Part shown: piece by piece, positions 61,170 to 64,000 of the stretch
Layout: the number at the start of each line of letters is the position of its first letter
Position numbering within the stretch: the first letter of the stretch is position 1
Source: Flaccisagitta enflata
Taxonomy: Eukaryota; Chaetognatha; Sagittoidea; Aphragmophora
Length of the DNA: 64,000 nt
Reading direction: 5' to 3'
Assembly (NCBI GenBank): GCA_965153355.1
Contig: OZ231126.1
Span: forward strand, 19,840,001-19,904,000
Made by a program: the position numbers and the translations under genes
Notes under the pieces: model-generated
What the model saw: the letters and a program-made list of their open reading frames with translations, nothing else
Databases searched by the model: none
Told to the model about the DNA's origin: nothing

Positions 61170-61258
61170 GACTGTCTGTCTGCCTTTCTGTCTGTCTGTC
61201 TCTGTCTCTGTCTCTCTCTCTGTCTCTCTCTCTGTCTCTCTCTGTCTCTCTGTCTCTC

Positions 61259-61336
<78 letters not shown>
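61170..61336 (+). repeat. (TGTC)/(CT)n compound
   Basis: GTCT-rich start becoming pure CT from about 61267. Confidence 0.93.
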
Positions 61337-61341
<5 letters not shown>

Positions 61342-61529
61342 GCTCGCGTGCACGCACGGATTAATCTTCAATCGTCGCATAAGCTTCAAGTAAAGACTTT
61401 CTGAGCCTTTGACTTTCACACACTTTCTCCCCTTATTGCTTCCATGCTCTCCGTCTTTCTCTGTATTTTCCTTTCTCTGTCTTAACGTTAATTCTTCCTT
61501 TCTTTCTTTTCATTTTTTCTTTGTTTACT

Positions 61530-61588
61530 TTTTGTTTGTTTGTTTGTTTGTTTGTTTGTTTGTTTGTTTGTTTGTTTGTTTGTTTGTT

Positions 61589-61619
<31 letters not shown>

Positions 61620-61636
61620 CTCGTTCTTTCCTTTTT

Positions 61637-61716
<80 letters not shown>

Positions 61717-61719
61717 TTT

Positions 61720-61803
<84 letters not shown>

Positions 61804-61815
61804 TTTTTCTTTCTC
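61530..61815 (+). repeat. (TTTG)n then (CTTT)n
   Basis: About 14 TTTG units to 61588, then about 55 CTTT units with short breaks near 61620 and 61717. Confidence 0.95.
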
Positions 61816-62093
61816 TCTTCCTTTCTCCTTCTTTTACTTTCCTCCTTTCTTATTTGTACGTTTAGTACAGCATCATTCTGCTGGACCCACTGACCATAAA
61901 CGCTGCAACCTTTTGGGTAAGAGAAAGTCCACATAAGAGATTGGTGATTCCCATGCAGCAGCATCAAAGTGACTTTGCTACATCCTTCTTCACCATTTGC
62001 CCTTTGTGCTCTTTGAAAGACTTTCTTAAATTTCACCGAGGCATCTCTTTCTGTTCTTCATCCGATGGCTAAATCTTTAAACCTTGAGATATA

Positions 62094-62345
62094 CAGTCTA
62101 TGGACATTTCGGTATTTGTAGATATGTCAGCAGTTTGGTACATTTCAACCTGTTGAAATTTCTCATTCCGGCATATTTCAACGGGTTGAAATCTTTCATT
62201 CTACTGATATTGATCTTGTAGAATGAGAGATTTCAACATGTTGAAATGTGCCAAAATGAGAGATTTCAACCCCTTGAAATATGCCAGAATGAAAGATTTC
62301 AACGGGTTGAAATATATCTACAAATACCGAAATGTCCATAGACTG
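62094..62345. mobile_element. 252-bp palindromic element with iterated 18-bp palindromes
   Basis: Perfect 32-bp TIRs start CAGTCTATGGACATTTCGGT and are flanked by TATA/TA. Inside are five 18-bp sites of the form ATTTCAACNNGTTGAAAT: 62142-62159, 62175-62192, 62230-62247, 62263-62280 and 62296-62313. The third is a perfect palindrome and the fourth has one changed arm base. Spacing is 33 bp within the left pair and within the right triplet, with CTCATTCTGGC-like linkers. The whole element folds on itself. It has no coding capacity, and its TA target suggests mobilisation by a Tc1/pogo-type transposase. Confidence 0.82.
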
Positions 62346-62960
62346 TATAAAGTCACCCAAAATTCTTCACCAATACGTAAAAGCTTGAAACGGAGTTGTC
62401 TTCATAATATGCTTTTTTGCACTCAAGGTTTACTTTAATTGCCATTCTTTAAGGCGATGATACTCTCAAATCAATGCAAACAATTTCGTTAATTGTGGCT
62501 CTGCAGATTAAGAATTCAGACATCTAGTAAAGGGTGTATGCTTTGGTAAAAGGGAGTAAGTTATGTCATCCTATCACGCCAAAGGCATTTCTAGAAAAAA
62601 AAGATCAACCATTTTCCTCCCCAAAGGCTTATCGCATCACAGAGAGAAAAAAGAAGGTCCCATGGATTTGGGACACGGGATTTGAAAGTCATAGGCGGCT
62701 TTTGTATACATCCATTGATATATCAAAATGACGACCAAAGCGTCTCCTAGCAGTCAATCTCCTATGTGTCAACACAGCTGCCTTTCTTTTTCTTAAACGG
62801 CTCTTCTTTTCTTTCTTTGCTTTTTCTCTTTTCTTTTTTTCTTTCCCTATCTCTCTCCCTCGGCTTTTTCTCTCCCTCTTTCTTCCTGATGCCAACTCTC
62901 TCTCTCTCTCTCACCCCTGCTGTGATGATAGTCGACTTTAGCCGTCAATGGAAGAAGCGC

Positions 62961-63064
<104 letters not shown>

Positions 63065-64000
63065 GCAGATGTGTACATCTTGATTTCCTCATTTGTTTGA
63101 TTTTCGTATCTTCTCTCCTTGGCCGTCATCGCATCAACGTTGCCAACAACATCGTCATCATTTTCATCGCATATTGAGACCGTTATCTGTGACCCTGACA
63201 ACCGAAACAAACCTCACGTTCGTCTGTCTGTCTACCTAACTCGTTCTGTATGTAAATGTTGTGTTATCCTTCTCGTATATCTGTCTGCATCTTCATATGT
63301 TTACTGTTTAGTCAAACTATTCAAGATCGCAGACTAGTCTACTCATGAAAACGAAATAAGTGGCAAATTACTGCTGAATAACTATCGTTGATCAAGTAGG
63401 CAAGTGCCATTCGAAATTGCCATTTCTCTCTCCCATTTTTGAGGTGCATGACCGAATGGTCAAAGAGGATGTAAGTAACTGAGTTTCTCTCTCTGAAACA
63501 AAGTTGTCGAGGTCAACTGAACTATCACAATACTTTTGTCCGCCTATGTCCTTTGTCTTGGCCACTTGTCATGCGAGGCCAGTCAGGTCATCATCGAGGC
63601 CAGTAAGCAGGCCTTGATTTAGAGCGGGCCCGCGGGCCCGAGGCCCGCAATTTGGCTGTCGGGCCCGCACTTTTTGCTAGCAGTGGGCCCGGTTGGCCCG
63701 CTCCCATTTGGCTACCTGTTTTGCACTCAACTTTTTTCTCTGAAACTGTTTTGATGACGTTCTTCAAAGTTACATTTCATGAATTAAAAAAAAAAGAAAA
63801 AAAGAATGATTCTGAATAGTCTCTCCTCTGAGACGTTCAAAGCATACACCTTGGGTAGCATGTCATACATAGAAAACTTTTTGTAAATCGACTTTTTAAA
63901 GAAAACAATTTTTTTGCTGCCATAAGTCGACTTGAGACTTTCTAATGGGGGTAATCGGCAAATCTTGATACAAGTTCTCTATATTTTTTTGAAGCACCAT
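63065..64000. other. No gene seen; GC cluster inside
   Basis: Unique AT-rich sequence apart from the GGGCCCG cluster at 63622-63705. Confidence 0.45.
63622..63705 (+). repeat. GC-rich GGGCCCG motif cluster
   Basis: GGGCCCG or a one-base variant occurs about six times in 80 bp (GAGCGGGCCCGCGGGCCCGA and onward), within AT-rich surroundings. Function unknown. Confidence 0.6.

Overview
This 64 kb window is nuclear DNA of a eukaryote, most likely an invertebrate animal. The evidence is GT-AG introns, a metazoan-type C2H2 zinc-finger exon, LINE and TIR-transposon debris, and no operon-like gene packing. The class cannot be fixed from the sequence. Extreme microsatellite load is known from some crustaceans and molluscs, but that is only a guess. 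Nearly all of the DNA is non-coding. By a hand tally, about 9 kb (roughly 14%) is simple repeat: (GA)n/(CT)n, (CTTT)n/(GAAA)n, (TTC)n/(GAA)n and (GTT)n/(CAA)n, often 100-400 bp per tract. Most long reading frames in the window are these tracts read through.

Coding content is small. The clear gene is on the + strand at 40.4-41.1 kb. It has two consecutive exons with matching phases; the second carries the first half of a zinc finger very close to the ZNF423/ZNF521 (Drosophila Oaz) family. I could not find the next exon, which must carry the finger's second histidine, or any upstream exon, so the gene seems to have introns longer than the parts of this window I could search. At 27.8-28.7 kb lies the 3' end of a non-LTR retrotransposon (LINE): a 223-codon open frame with a C-terminal CCHC-like motif, a 3' UTR and a short tandem tail. 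A second LINE 3' tail lies at about 59.0 kb on the minus strand. A weak candidate exon lies at 57.8-57.9 kb on the minus strand.

The rest is a graveyard of small non-autonomous DNA transposons, most with readable ends and target-site duplications: a MULE-like element with 126-bp terminal repeats and a 9-bp duplication (15.6-16.1 kb), a hAT-like miniature with an 8-bp duplication (26.3-26.4 kb), pogo-like elements (25.2 kb, possibly 58.4-59.9 kb), TA-target elements (32.8, 38.4, 49.7 and 62.1 kb), and a 467-bp foldback element built on a minisatellite (30.6-31.1 kb). A further dispersed family of about 160 bp, with a short complementary terminal stem, is present in at least seven full or partial copies. 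One copy is split by the 32.8 kb element, so an intact copy elsewhere in the window shows the empty site.

The most notable structures are the 62.1 kb element (five 18-bp palindromes, mostly at 33-bp spacing, between perfect 32-bp terminal repeats), the dispersed hairpin family with a compensated stem change, the foldback element, and two places where a unique spacer has been duplicated together with its TTC tract.
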